A stretch of DNA of 64,000 bases from Anaerostipes hominis (ex Lee et al. 2021) (lineage in GTDB: Bacteria; Bacillota; Clostridia; Lachnospirales; Lachnospiraceae). The stretch lies in assembly GCF_002270485.1 (NCBI RefSeq), contig NZ_NQOG01000001.1, positions 186,001 to 250,000 on the forward strand, given 5' to 3'. The position numbers and the translations under genes were made by a program. This document shows positions 46,481-55,596 of this stretch, one piece after another (position 1 is the stretch's first letter; every line of letters starts with the position of its first letter). The notes under the pieces were generated by a model that searched no databases, was not told the origin of the DNA, and was given only the letters and a program-made list of their open reading frames with translations.

Positions 46481-48641
46481 GTTCTGCAGCCTCCCCTCTG
46501 GCTTTTGCAAAATCGTCCTCAGATAACTGGGATTTTGCAATCTGTAAGTAGACCGGACATGACTCCAGCAGTTCTTCATGAGTTCCTGTGCCCACGACAC
46601 GGCCCTCATCTAAGACAACGATCTGGTCTGCGTGCAGTATCGTACTGATCCTCTGCGCAACGATCAGGGTCGTGCTTCCCTTTGTCTCTCTGGCCAGTGC
46701 CTGCCGAAGTGTCACATCCGTCTTATAATCAAGTGCGGAAAAGCTGTCGTCAAAAATGTAGATCTCCGGGTCCTTGGCGACCGCCCTGGCGATGGACAGC
46801 CTCTGTTTCTGTCCTCCGGATACGTTGGAGCCTCCCTGGGCGACCGGAGAATCATATGCCTCTTTCTTTTCTTCGATGAAATCTGCAGCCTGTGCAATCC
46901 TTGCCGCTTTCTTCACCTCTTCTTCGGATGCATCCTCTTTTCCGTAACGCAGGTTCGAGTCGATGGTTCCGGAAAACAGGACACCCTTCTGGGGTACATA
47001 GCCCAATTTATCTCTTAATTCCGACTGTTTTACCTCCCGGATATCCACTCCGTCAACAAAAATGCTCCCCTCCGTCACATCAAAAAACCTTGGGATCAGA
47101 TTGATCAGCGTAGACTTTCCGCTTCCTGTGCTTCCGATAAACGCCGTGGTCTTTCCCGAAGGCGCCGTAAAACTGATGTCGTGGAGCATATCCTCTCCTG
47201 CATCAGGATATCGGAAAGAAACATGCCTGAATTCCACTTCTCCCTTTTTCTCATTCAGAAATTTTTTCGGCTGTTTTGGATCTTTGATCATGATCTCCAT
47301 GTCTAAAATTTCATTGACACGCTCTGCTGCCACCTGGGCTCTCGGCATCATAATGGATACCATGGATATGAAAAGGAATGACATGATGATCTGCATCGCA
47401 TACTGGATGAATGCCATCAGATCTCCCACCTGCATCCTTCCCAGGTCAATGTTGTCTGCTCCAACATAGACGATCAGGACTGTCATGGCATTCATAATCA
47501 GCATCATGAGCGGCATCATAAAAGTCATCGCCCTGTTGACAAACAGGTTGGTCTTCATCAGGTTCTTATTGGCCGTATCAAACCGTTCTTTTTCGTGCTT
47601 TTCGGTGCTGAATGCACGGATGACAGGAAGTCCGGTCAGGATTTCCCTGGATACAAGATTCAGCCGGTCAATCAGCTTCTGCAAAACCTTAAATTTTGGC
47701 ATGGCCACTGTAAACAGGACTAAAATTACGGTCATGATCGCCACGACTCCGATGGCAATGGTCCATGTCATGTCCACATTGGTCTTCAGTACTTTATAGA
47801 TGCCTCCAAGCCCCATCAGCGGTGCAAATACAACGATCCGGAACATCATGGTCACAAACATCTGGATCTGCTGGATATCATTCGTGCTCCTGGTGATCAG
47901 GGACGCCGTGGAAAACTTATCAAACTCTGAGTTCGTAAAATCCATGACTTTTTTAAAAATATGGTCACGGAGAATCCTGCTCAGTCTGGCTGCCAGTTTT
48001 GCAGACAAAAGCACGACGGTTACGGACACAGCCATAGCCAGCAGCGCAAGCCCCACCATAATGGCTCCGGTCCTTAACATATAGTTGGTCTGTATCTGGT
48101 CTAAATCAAGTCCCATGGCCTTATATTCAGCTTTTACAAAAGAGATCGCGGCCTGGCTGATGATGCTTTCCGGCATGTCGTCAATGCTCTTTCCCTTGAA
48201 TTTCTGCGCCATCCTGGCATTTTCTTTGGTCTGGCCGCTTTGCTCCATCATTTTCATTTCCAGCATCAGCATCGGTTTTGACAGGATTATGTCTAAGTCC
48301 TCCCTCTCCTTTTTACTGATGTCTTTTCTCACATAGAGACGGCCTTTTTTATAAGAACTATAATCTGAGTCTTTCACCTGTTTTCTCGAATATAATTCAT
48401 AGGCATCCTTCACTTTCTCTGCATCCTTTGGCTTCATCATTCCCATGAGTGCCTTCATGGACTCTTCCCGGACGGCATCCGGCACTGCGTCCTCAATTCC
48501 GCCCTGCTGGATTCCCACATTGACGATATTGGACGTATACGTCGGGATCGTCAGTTCACAGCTGACCTGCACACACAAAAGCAAAACAATACATGCGATC
48601 GGGATATATGCTTTTTTCAGATATCGGAATATTTTCAGCAT
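46473..48641 (-). CDS. ABC exporter, permease-ATPase half-transporter 1
   Basis: The 722-residue protein is the partner half-transporter. An additional soluble segment of about 150 residues lies between the first and second membrane helices (residues about 45-190), which makes it longer than its partner. The ATPase domain has FIGSTGSGKSTLINLI, YVPQKGVLFSGTI, NVSGGQKQRLSIARA and IYIFDDSFSALD, where the residue after Walker B is Asp-Ser rather than Glu, so this site may be the degenerate one of a heterodimer. It is 18 bases after marR and probably repressed by it. Confidence 0.9.
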   Translation of the reverse strand: MLKIFRYLKKAYIPIACIVLLLCVQVSCELTIPTYTSNIVNVGIQQGGIEDAVPDAVREESMKALMGMMKPKDAEKVKDAYELYSRKQVKDSDYSSYKKGRLYVRKDISKKEREDLDIILSKPMLMLEMKMMEQSGQTKENARMAQKFKGKSIDDMPESIISQAAISFVKAEYKAMGLDLDQIQTNYMLRTGAIMVGLALLAMAVSVTVVLLSAKLAARLSRILRDHIFKKVMDFTNSEFDKFSTASLITRSTNDIQQIQMFVTMMFRIVVFAPLMGLGGIYKVLKTNVDMTWTIAIGVVAIMTVILVLFTVAMPKFKVLQKLIDRLNLVSREILTGLPVIRAFSTEKHEKERFDTANKNLMKTNLFVNRAMTFMMPLMMLIMNAMTVLIVYVGADNIDLGRMQVGDLMAFIQYAMQIIMSFLFISMVSIMMPRAQVAAERVNEILDMEIMIKDPKQPKKFLNEKKGEVEFRHVSFRYPDAGEDMLHDISFTAPSGKTTAFIGSTGSGKSTLINLIPRFFDVTEGSIFVDGVDIREVKQSELRDKLGYVPQKGVLFSGTIDSNLRYGKEDASEEEVKKAARIAQAADFIEEKKEAYDSPVAQGGSNVSGGQKQRLSIARAVAKDPEIYIFDDSFSALDYKTDVTLRQALARETKGSTTLIVAQRISTILHADQIVVLDEGRVVGTGTHEELLESCPVYLQIAKSQLSEDDFAKARGEAAEHE

Positions 48642-48659
48642 GATGTCTCCTTTCTACGA

Positions 48660-49121
48660 TTATTCCTTACATTTACAAGTTTCTATTTCCAAATCAACTA
48701 ATTTATCAAGCCCCTCATAAAACTTTGTGAGCAGCCGGAACAGTTCTTCTTTTTCCTCTTCCGTGAAGGTCTTCATGACCTGATTTTTGATTTCGACGGT
48801 AGCTTCGGAAATTTTCTCATAGATCTGCCGGCCGTGCTCCGTGAGATACACGAGGCTCCTCCTCTGATCTTCCGGATCCTGCTTCCTGATGACAAACTTT
48901 CTTTTTTCAAGCCTGCGGATCATGACATTGATCGTTGAAGGCTTAATGCCCAATTTATCTGCAATTTCCTTCTGAGTCACTCCTTCTTTCTTGTAAAGGC
49001 CGGTGATCAGCGGCATCTGCCCCGGATGCAGACCTGCCTCTTTTAAATAGGCAAATCCGATTGCAAAATTCTTATGGTTGATCTTCAGAAGCAGGTGATA
49101 AATGCCGTCATCTTCATACAT
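48660..49121 (-). CDS. MarR family transcriptional regulator
   Basis: The 153-residue protein has the MarR winged helix: GLYKKEGVTQKEIADKLGIK for the HTH, TINVMIRRLEKRKFVIRKQD for the recognition helix and wing, then DPEDQRRSLVYLTEHG. It heads an operon with two ABC exporters, and two palindromes in its promoter region suggest it represses itself and them. The C-terminus is cysteine-bearing (IETCKCKE), which could be redox or metal sensitive. The inducer is unknown. Confidence 0.92.
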   Translation of the reverse strand: MYEDDGIYHLLLKINHKNFAIGFAYLKEAGLHPGQMPLITGLYKKEGVTQKEIADKLGIKPSTINVMIRRLEKRKFVIRKQDPEDQRRSLVYLTEHGRQIYEKISEATVEIKNQVMKTFTEEEKEELFRLLTKFYEGLDKLVDLEIETCKCKE

Positions 49122-49153
49122 GATGACTCCTTTCTAAAACTTTGAAAAAATAC

Positions 49154-49182
49154 ATTAGTTGTCTAATCATTAGTTGACTAAT
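49154..49182. promoter_or_regulatory. Tandem operator palindromes of the marR operon
   Basis: Two adjacent palindromes, ATTAGTTGTCTAAT (49154-49167) and ATTAGTTGACTAAT (49169-49182), lie at the transcription start. They share the half-site ATTAG and are spaced one base apart, in the manner of MarR dimer sites. Confidence 0.7.
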
Positions 49183-49186
49183 AGTT

Positions 49187-49215
49187 ATCATAGCACAGTG
49201 CAAATGGAAATACAA
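49187..49215 (-). promoter_or_regulatory. Promoter of the marR-ABC operon
   Basis: On the minus strand TTGTAT (49215-49210), 17 bases, TATGAT (49192-49187). The operator palindromes begin four bases beyond the -10 box, so a bound regulator would block initiation. Confidence 0.65.
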
Positions 49216-49223
49216 GAAAAGAA

Positions 49224-50156
49224 TTATGAATATTTAGTAACGTTTTTTGGTCCGAAAATCATTCTGAAAAAGGTCCTGATCTCTCTCCAGGCCTCTTTGC
49301 TTTCCGGCAGCATTCCCATCGCCAGTTGAAACACATGGAACATGTCGGGATAGACACTGTATCTCACCGAAACACCGCTTTCCTTCGCCTTTCTTGCCGC
49401 TCTCAGTGTATCGTCCAGCAAAACTTCCCTGCCGCCTGCCTGAAACAGCATCGGAGGAAATCCATGATAATCTCCGAACAGCGGAGAAATATATGGATTG
49501 TTTACATCCTCACTTCCCGGATACAGAGAATCATAAAGCATCGTGACCTTTGATCTGCCGAACAGCGGATCTCTCCCGTAGTTATACTTAAGACTTTCTC
49601 CGCTCAGCGTCAAATCCGTCCACGGTGACATCAAAATAAAACCTGCCGGCATGGAAATTCCATGATCCTTCAGATATAATCCGAGAGCCAGCGCAAGTCC
49701 TCCCCCCGCCGAGTCGCCTGCAACCACAATCTTTTCCGGCAAAAACCCCTTCTCCTCTGTCAGCCATCGGTAGGATGAGACAGCGTCTTTAAGCGCCGCA
49801 GGAAACGGATGTTCCGGCACAACCCGGTAATCCGGTGACAGGACACTTCCTCCCCCGCTGCAAATGGAGTACTGAAGGGCTGCTCTTCGGTATGCGTTTC
49901 TAAGAGTCCCGATATATCCGCCGCCGTGAAGCTGCAGAACTGCCAGGTCATTTTTATCCTGATCCGGAAATAAAAATTCCATTTGAAAATTCTCATGTGC
50001 CCGTTTCTCGTTTGTATATCCTTTCGGACACTTCCACCGATATTCCTTCGGATTCTGGTGTCCCATGCCGGTGGCATACGTCCTTCCTCTGGGTGTCGCT
50101 GTAAATCCTCTGATGCATTGAACGGCCATCTGTCCGCGCAAACTTGCTCGTTTCAT
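49224..50156 (-). CDS. Alpha/beta hydrolase, HSL-type esterase
   Basis: The 310-residue protein belongs to the hormone-sensitive-lipase group: the oxyanion motif LHGGGYIGT, the nucleophile in VVAGDSAGGGLALAL, Asp in LLDDTL and His in MFHVFQL form a complete catalytic set. No signal peptide is seen. It probably cleaves short-chain esters. It is the last of three genes with the zinc-ribbon membrane protein and the condensation-type acyltransferase, an arrangement that suggests a shared ester- or lipid-related function. Substrate unknown. Confidence 0.87.
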   Translation of the reverse strand: MKRASLRGQMAVQCIRGFTATPRGRTYATGMGHQNPKEYRWKCPKGYTNEKRAHENFQMEFLFPDQDKNDLAVLQLHGGGYIGTLRNAYRRAALQYSICSGGGSVLSPDYRVVPEHPFPAALKDAVSSYRWLTEEKGFLPEKIVVAGDSAGGGLALALGLYLKDHGISMPAGFILMSPWTDLTLSGESLKYNYGRDPLFGRSKVTMLYDSLYPGSEDVNNPYISPLFGDYHGFPPMLFQAGGREVLLDDTLRAARKAKESGVSVRYSVYPDMFHVFQLAMGMLPESKEAWREIRTFFRMIFGPKNVTKYS

Positions 50157-50174
50157 AGTATGCTCCTTCTCTGA

Positions 50175-50846
50175 TTAAGTGTGAAATCTTCTGGCCAGTT
50201 CATTTTTCCCCTGCTTGTTTCCCGCCGCTAAAATAACAAATACCGTCAGCACTGAAATTCCGCAGGAGATCCATGCGATCAGCGGCTGTTCAAAGAGTCC
50301 GAACAGGTACATGATAACCGGTATCACACTCAAGACCGCTATAAAGATCAAGTACATCAGATAACTGTACCATGTCTTTCTGTTTACTAACACCAGCACT
50401 ATCACTGCCAGGTCTGCCGTTAGGATCAGCCCCGGTATGACATAAGCCGCAGACCATCCTTCATATCCGATGACATAGTCAATGACAGATACCAGGATTC
50501 CTCCGCCGATTACCTCCACAACAATTTTTGCAGCCAGATTTCTCCTGTGTACAATCGAATAGGATACAGTCACCATCAGATATAAAATACTTGCAAGGAC
50601 GATTGCCGACCAAAGGAATCCATTATATGTAATATAATTGATGATTCCCATAAGAACTGCAATCATACCAAGCAGAATAAAAAAAATATTTTTAATCCCG
50701 TAAAGCCTCTCTCTTTCTTCTTCCGGATCAGGGTACATTCTCTCCGGCTGAAAGGGTTTTCCGTCGTCAATCAGTACCCTGTTGCAGAGCGGGCACGTCA
50801 CTGTCTCATCCAGGACTTCCACCTGGCAATTCTTACACCTTTTCAT
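50175..50846 (-). CDS. Zinc-ribbon membrane protein (DUF6320-like)
   Basis: The 223-residue protein starts with a zinc ribbon (MKRCKNCQVEVLDETVTCPL followed by a fourth Cys), then a short linker and six hydrophobic segments from about residue 50. It resembles membrane proteins annotated DUF6320 in Lachnospiraceae. It overlaps the acyltransferase gene by 14 bases at its start and lies 18 bases before the hydrolase gene, so the three are co-expressed. Function unknown. Confidence 0.7.
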   Translation of the reverse strand: MKRCKNCQVEVLDETVTCPLCNRVLIDDGKPFQPERMYPDPEEERERLYGIKNIFFILLGMIAVLMGIINYITYNGFLWSAIVLASILYLMVTVSYSIVHRRNLAAKIVVEVIGGGILVSVIDYVIGYEGWSAAYVIPGLILTADLAVIVLVLVNRKTWYSYLMYLIFIAVLSVIPVIMYLFGLFEQPLIAWISCGISVLTVFVILAAGNKQGKNELARRFHT

Positions 50847-52119
50847 TGATTACCCCATTGCTTTCTATGGCTACTTTGATTCCTTCCTTCGCCAGATTTC
50901 TGAAAAAAGCTTTCTGCAGATAGCTTTCCTGGAATACCGACGTAAATGTGATGACCGCCTGGTCTTTATAACTCAGCATGGCGCATTTCATCTCCTGTGT
51001 CTTGAAGACACCCATCATCACATGAAATTTCTCGATCTCATCCTCATATCCGGGAAGCACTTTGATCTGTCCCAGGTTGGACAGCGTAGTAGTCGCTGAC
51101 TTGCTGGAACGCCTGAACTTATAACTTAGTCCAAGGTTTTTCACAGCCAGCGGCAGAATCCGTATAAATGGGTTCTTCTCTGCTGAAACATTATAGGACA
51201 GCACCTCCTCGATCTTTTCCTTTTTAATCTTTTCGTCCATCTGCCGGCTGACTTCAGAAAGGACCTCCTGAAACGTATGGTCCTCCCCCCTGGATAAAAA
51301 TTCTATCAACGTCACCGCATAAAAGTTGCTGGTCGTACTGGAGTCAAAAAAAGCCCTTAAATTGATCGGCAGATTAATCCCGATAGGATTTTTATCCTGC
51401 TGCCTGTTCATGTATTCTTCATATATACTGTATATTAATACGGCGGTCAGATATTTAGTGACACTGACCCCGCAGCTCCTGCAGGTTTTCTTCAGATCCG
51501 CAATACTGACATAACCGTGTATGACGCTGATGGCGCCTCCGTAAATCCTTCTTCCTTTCATCTGATAAGCTTTTTGCGTGCTGTAACCCTTTCCCTTTTT
51601 CTTTCTGTAATGCTTAAAGTAACTGTCTTCCTGATCCAAAATACATTCTTCGCTCGGAGAATATTTTTTCATCTCTCCTTTGGACTCGTTCCTGAGCAGA
51701 TCAATATAGCGGTAAGTGAGCTCCTTTAAAAACGTGATGGCTCCCATGCCGTCTGAGACAGCGTGGAATACTTCCAGATTGATCTTCCTTCTGTAATAGG
51801 AAACACGGAACAGAAACTTCCTCCTTCCATGGGGATCGATATACCGACAAGGATACTCGGTCTCATCCTCCACCTGGGGCCGGTTCTTATTTTCTTCAAA
51901 ATAAAACCAGAAAAATCCCCTTCGAAGCCGCACCCGAAACACGTCAAACCACGGAAGGACATCTTCCAGCGCTCTCTGGAGCAGTTCCGGACGTACTTCC
52001 TCTTTCAGAGTGGCTGAGATACGGTAAACATGGCTGATCTCCCTGTTTGCGATCACCGGAAAAAGCTGGGCCGTATTGTCAAGCTTCCTCCATGTAATAT
52101 GATCTTCTCTCTTTTTCAT
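50833..52119 (-). CDS. Condensation-type acyltransferase (alcohol acetyltransferase-like)
   Basis: The 428-residue protein has the HxxxDG motif of the condensation/acyltransferase superfamily (NLEVFHAVSDGMGAITFLKE) near residue 135 and a later LPINLRAFFDSSTTSNFYAV resembling the second lobe of alcohol acetyltransferases and wax-ester synthases. The catalytic His and Asp are intact. The ATG at 52119 has AAGG eight bases before it. Acyl donor and acceptor are unknown. It is the first gene of the cluster with the membrane protein and hydrolase. Confidence 0.75.
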   Translation of the reverse strand: MKKREDHITWRKLDNTAQLFPVIANREISHVYRISATLKEEVRPELLQRALEDVLPWFDVFRVRLRRGFFWFYFEENKNRPQVEDETEYPCRYIDPHGRRKFLFRVSYYRRKINLEVFHAVSDGMGAITFLKELTYRYIDLLRNESKGEMKKYSPSEECILDQEDSYFKHYRKKKGKGYSTQKAYQMKGRRIYGGAISVIHGYVSIADLKKTCRSCGVSVTKYLTAVLIYSIYEEYMNRQQDKNPIGINLPINLRAFFDSSTTSNFYAVTLIEFLSRGEDHTFQEVLSEVSRQMDEKIKKEKIEEVLSYNVSAEKNPFIRILPLAVKNLGLSYKFRRSSKSATTTLSNLGQIKVLPGYEDEIEKFHVMMGVFKTQEMKCAMLSYKDQAVITFTSVFQESYLQKAFFRNLAKEGIKVAIESNGVINEKV

Positions 52120-52345
52120 AATTCTTACCTTCCCAAAAAGCAAAATTAAAAGAAATTTCTATCTATAAACAAAAAGCTGCCAAACTTAATTGACAACTTT
52201 TCGGGTGTTATAAACAGTTTTACAGCACAGTCGGAGGACAGCATCTTTTGTTGAGAAGATACCACCTCCAGAAGACATTATGACCATTTTCTACATGATT
52301 GGAGTGAGGCATTCTAAGAGCTGAACGGAAATCATGTGGAAAATG

Positions 52346-52852
52346 TCACGCATTTCTTCCGCAGCACTTTTTGTATTTCTTGCCGCTGCCGCAAGGACAC
52401 GGATCATTTCTTCCGATCTTCTCGCCTTTTACAACTGTCGTGGATGATTTCTGTTCTTTATATAACTCTTTTCTTCTCTCTTCTGACAGAATATCATTCC
52501 ACTGTTCCAGCTCATACAGCCATTCTGCACGGCATGCAACCATGTTGTAGTATAATTTTTCAAAGTCGATATCTAAAGTTACTTCTGTATCTTCCTCCAT
52601 CTCCTCGATCGGATTCGGAGTTTTCAGACTGTCATTGATCCCATCCAGAAAACCTACAAAGAACTGAAGTTCAGTCTCGTATTTTTCTGCCAGCTCTTTG
52701 ACGGTTCCTTTTTCTACAAAGTCTTTATCTGATAATAACTTTTCGTAAATCTCTTTTTCGATTCCAAAATAGGAAAGCCAAAACTGCTGTCCTTCCTGTG
52801 TACGGTCGTCAAATTTATACGCATAGTCGCGCCATTCCTGAAGTAATCCCAT
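52346..52852 (-). CDS. SEC-C metal-binding domain protein
   Basis: The 168-residue protein has an acidic helical body and ends in the zinc-binding SEC-C motif ([18 protein letters not shown]), which in SecA binds SecB and ribosomes. Outside the motif I recognise no domain. It stands alone, with about 225 bases to the next gene on either side. A role near protein export or translation is possible but not shown. Confidence 0.85.
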   Translation of the reverse strand: MGLLQEWRDYAYKFDDRTQEGQQFWLSYFGIEKEIYEKLLSDKDFVEKGTVKELAEKYETELQFFVGFLDGINDSLKTPNPIEEMEEDTEVTLDIDFEKLYYNMVACRAEWLYELEQWNDILSEERRKELYKEQKSSTTVVKGEKIGRNDPCPCGSGKKYKKCCGRNA

Positions 52853-53011
52853 GATTTATCCATCCTTTTACTGATTTTATTGCTTTCGTGATACTTAAGA
52901 TACTATAACAAATTTAAAATATTTTTTCAATCTGTGTATAAAAATAATTACAGGGGACATACTCTTAATGTCTAATCAATAGATTAGAATACTTATCCTC
53001 CCCTTTACGTG

Positions 53012-53055
53012 CAGGAGGCCTTGAGTTTCAGGGTCTTCTGCATGTTTTTTATTTA
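53012..53055 (+). terminator. Strong plus-strand terminator at the island edge
   Basis: A 14-bp stem with wobble pairs (53012-53025 and 53029-53042) is followed by ATGTTTTTTATTT. No plus-strand gene precedes it within the window, so it may be a leftover of a lost gene or inserted element at the edge of the accessory island. The surrounding 52853-53102 has no gene. Confidence 0.55.
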
Positions 53056-53102
53056 ATTGAGGGGCCGTGGAGCTGAAATAGACTTGCCCACTTTGTTCTC
53101 TG

Positions 53103-53546
53103 CTAAAACAGATTTCGTACAATCAATTCCCTATTCCGCAATTCGTATTTTTCCTCTATAAGTAAGTTATAAAAAAATCGTTCCAGATATTTAAATTCTA
53201 TTCAAATCCCTTTTGGATAGTTTGCATAGTTAGAACGCACAAGAGCGTTTCTGAAATATTGAGCATGTTTCTGAAACATATCGTTATTGACTGGAAAACC
53301 AATACTGTTTAAATATCGTTCGATAAATACCGCAGTAGTTCTCGTATTTCCTTCTCTAAACGGGTGAGCAACATTCATTTCTACATATTTTTCAACAATT
53401 TTATCGAAAGTTGGTTGTGGCATTTTATTAACACTCTGCAATGCCGCTTCCAAATTATTGAAAAATCCCGAATCAAACATCTGAACTGCATTCTTTTTAC
53501 TAATTAATTCTTCTGTTTTGTAATTCTTCCGTAATGCAAATCCCAA
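53103..53546 (-). pseudogene. Fic domain protein pseudogene with internal deletion
   Basis: The minus-strand frame reads ISKKNAVQMFDSGFFNN, then LEAALQSVNKMPQPTFDKIV and YVEMNVAHPFREGNTRT, the Fic catalytic motif that AMPylates target proteins. Between the first two pieces the region with the IHKYLF and AGEIR-type helices is missing, so about 60 residues seem deleted. An in-frame TGA at 53204-53202 interrupts the frame after YPKGI; beyond it the same frame continues with IEFKYLERFFYNLLIEEKYE, a normal Fic C-terminus, to a stop at 53103. The gene is therefore broken twice. Confidence 0.75.
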
Positions 53547-53570
53547 GATTTGTATGCCTCTCGATCGAAT

Positions 53571-54212
53571 TCATACCATCCTCAATATATGCCCATGTTT
53601 CTTTATATTCGCCCTCAACAGAAAAATCCGATTCACAGATAAACTTGACAAATCCTTCCAGATTTTTCTATATCTTATAGCAAACGCATATGCATCATCT
53701 TCCTTGTCCTCATCTGTACTGTTTCTCTTATTATGTAATACATGATCTAAATTACAAGACATATAATACACTTTATAAGGAATCTTCCAGATTTGTCCTG
53801 TGCTCGTGAGACGATACAAATTTTCCTGTTTCTGCTGATTACGTCTGATAATTGCCTGTCGATTCAATGTGTGAATTCCATCAGATTCATACAAAATCTC
53901 ATTACAATCCTGTTCTTCCAATATTCGATCCTCAGGAATATACGCACCATCTGTATCAACAATATGAATGATTTGTTTAAAGTCTTTTGCTGTATAATGA
54001 TGCGATTTTGCATAACCACGCACCTCATTTCCTATTTTGGAAATAATATTTTGTGAAGTTACTCCTGTTCTGGTAGTAATATCACCGTGCATGATATAAA
54101 CATACACCGAATCTTTATCATATACTTGATTCAACATGACACCCAGAGCAGCATTGTCTGAAGGACCTTCTACAATGACAAGTACAATTTTCTTACGAGC
54201 CAAATACTTCAC
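53571..54212 (-). CDS. TOPRIM-like partner of AAA ATPase (putative defence)
   Basis: The 213-residue protein has a TOPRIM-like nuclease pattern: an acidic start motif VLVIVEGPSDNAALG near 11-25 and HIVDTDGAYI near 87-96, giving the Glu and the DxD of that fold. It overlaps the upstream ATPase gene by 20 bases and begins with GTG. ATPase plus TOPRIM pairs include AbiL, PARIS (AriA-AriB) and other abortive infection systems; the layout fits best with an AbiL-like pair. The effector role is inference. No assay-proven homologue is known to me. Confidence 0.65.
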   Translation of the reverse strand: MKYLARKKIVLVIVEGPSDNAALGVMLNQVYDKDSVYVYIMHGDITTRTGVTSQNIISKIGNEVRGYAKSHHYTAKDFKQIIHIVDTDGAYIPEDRILEEQDCNEILYESDGIHTLNRQAIIRRNQQKQENLYRLTSTGQIWKIPYKVYYMSCNLDHVLHNKRNSTDEDKEDDAYAFAIRYRKIWKDLSSLSVNRIFLLRANIKKHGHILRMV

Positions 54213-55596
54213 CCGCCTCTCTGAACGCTAAAGCTATCTCATAATTATTGGTCGGATTATAAACCGGCTCATTCTGTTCACCTAAAACAATATCTCGATA
54301 ATAGAAATCCCGGAGATTATTGTTTCCTTTCACATTTGTCATACGAATGTAACGATTATCCGGATTTGTTGTTGTAAAAGCAATAAATCCCTTATCAATC
54401 GTTTCCAACGGCCTAAGATTATGAGATGTAAAGATCAACTGCCCTTTTCCTCTTTCGGATATAATATTGAGAAGTTCGCCTAATAAATATTCAAAAATTC
54501 CGGCATCCATTTCATCAATAGCAACTGTAATAGATGGATTGTTATATACAACAATTAACAACTGTAAAATCGAAACAATTTTTTTAATTCCTTCTGACTC
54601 ATATTGAAAAGGAATTGCTTTATTATTTTTTAAAGACATCAATTGAATAAGCCTTCCAATCTTACCATCCTTCGAAACCATCGGTCCCAAATCAACAATA
54701 TCAATTGTTAGGCCCGGAATGATTTCTTCTAAAACAATGTTCATATTAGAAATAATTTTTTTCACCAGTTCCATTGCATCCTCCGGAATTGGAGCTGCCA
54801 CATTCAGGGGCAGCATTAAATTTCCAACAGTTTCTGAATTTTTTTCTTTATACTTAAATGCCAACGGCAAGGCATTCATGCTAATCAATCCCGAATTTTC
54901 CGTGTCAATAACAAAAAGTTCTCTGTTTCCAAATGTGTATAACCCTTCAATTAATGCCATATATTTTTCGTTCTTACAGTTTTTCCTAAAGGCATTTATC
55001 ATTTCTCGTGAAAAAACGAATGTTCTTCCCTGCGTCTGAACAAGACGTTTCGTTACAAGCAATTCTGTAATATCATTTGTTACTTCACCTAAAAGTTCAT
55101 TAAATTTCGACTTTGGCACAAACACTCCTGAAGTTCTTGTATCAACAAGTGGCCCCTTACGGACTTTTTCATCCTTTGAAGTGTATGCGAAGCTTAATAC
55201 TTCATCATATATTTGTGTTTTATATTCCAGATCAGCATTTACGCCTTCTTCATTAGAATGTGTATCATCTATCATTTTCTTTAATGAAAATTGATACCAA
55301 ATGTCATAACTGACTTCATCCCTTTGCATTTTAAATTGAAATTTTAAAGTAGCATGGTCTTCGTCAACATGAACATAATCCGCATATTTTTCCGGAATAG
55401 CCTTTCCACATAATGCAAATTTAAGCACTTGTAATGCATCAACTAACGCAGTTTTCCCTGAACCATTTTGTCCATACACCCCCACAATACTTGCACGATA
55501 ATTTTTTTTGCGATTTGTAAGATCAAGGGTTCCGTACTTTACATTTTTAAAATTCTCTATAGTTATATTTTCTATCCTGACAAAACGTCCGCCCAT
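54193..55596 (-). CDS. AAA ATPase of a putative phage defence pair
   Basis: The 467-residue protein is an SMC/OLD-like ATPase: it starts with VRIENITIENFKNVKYGTLD, has Walker A VYGQNGSGKTALVDAL near 41-56, a signature helix YESEGIKKIVSILQLLIVVY, Walker B VAIDEMDAGIFEYL and the H-loop LIFTSHNLRPLE. It belongs to the AAA_15/COG1106 type used by AbiLi, RloA and AriA. The start at 55596 has GGAGG five bases before it; an ATG 12 bases upstream is less well placed. The overlapping TOPRIM-like gene is its probable effector. Confidence 0.75.
   Translation of the reverse strand: MGGRFVRIENITIENFKNVKYGTLDLTNRKKNYRASIVGVYGQNGSGKTALVDALQVLKFALCGKAIPEKYADYVHVDEDHATLKFQFKMQRDEVSYDIWYQFSLKKMIDDTHSNEEGVNADLEYKTQIYDEVLSFAYTSKDEKVRKGPLVDTRTSGVFVPKSKFNELLGEVTNDITELLVTKRLVQTQGRTFVFSREMINAFRKNCKNEKYMALIEGLYTFGNRELFVIDTENSGLISMNALPLAFKYKEKNSETVGNLMLPLNVAAPIPEDAMELVKKIISNMNIVLEEIIPGLTIDIVDLGPMVSKDGKIGRLIQLMSLKNNKAIPFQYESEGIKKIVSILQLLIVVYNNPSITVAIDEMDAGIFEYLLGELLNIISERGKGQLIFTSHNLRPLETIDKGFIAFTTTNPDNRYIRMTNVKGNNNLRDFYYRDIVLGEQNEPVYNPTNNYEIALAFREAGEVFGS

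Noticed and set aside
53202-53204. In-frame TGA of the Fic gene as a selenocysteine codon
   Set aside because: The TGA is far from the catalytic motif, no following stem-loop is evident, and the gene also lacks an internal segment, so decay is the simpler reading.
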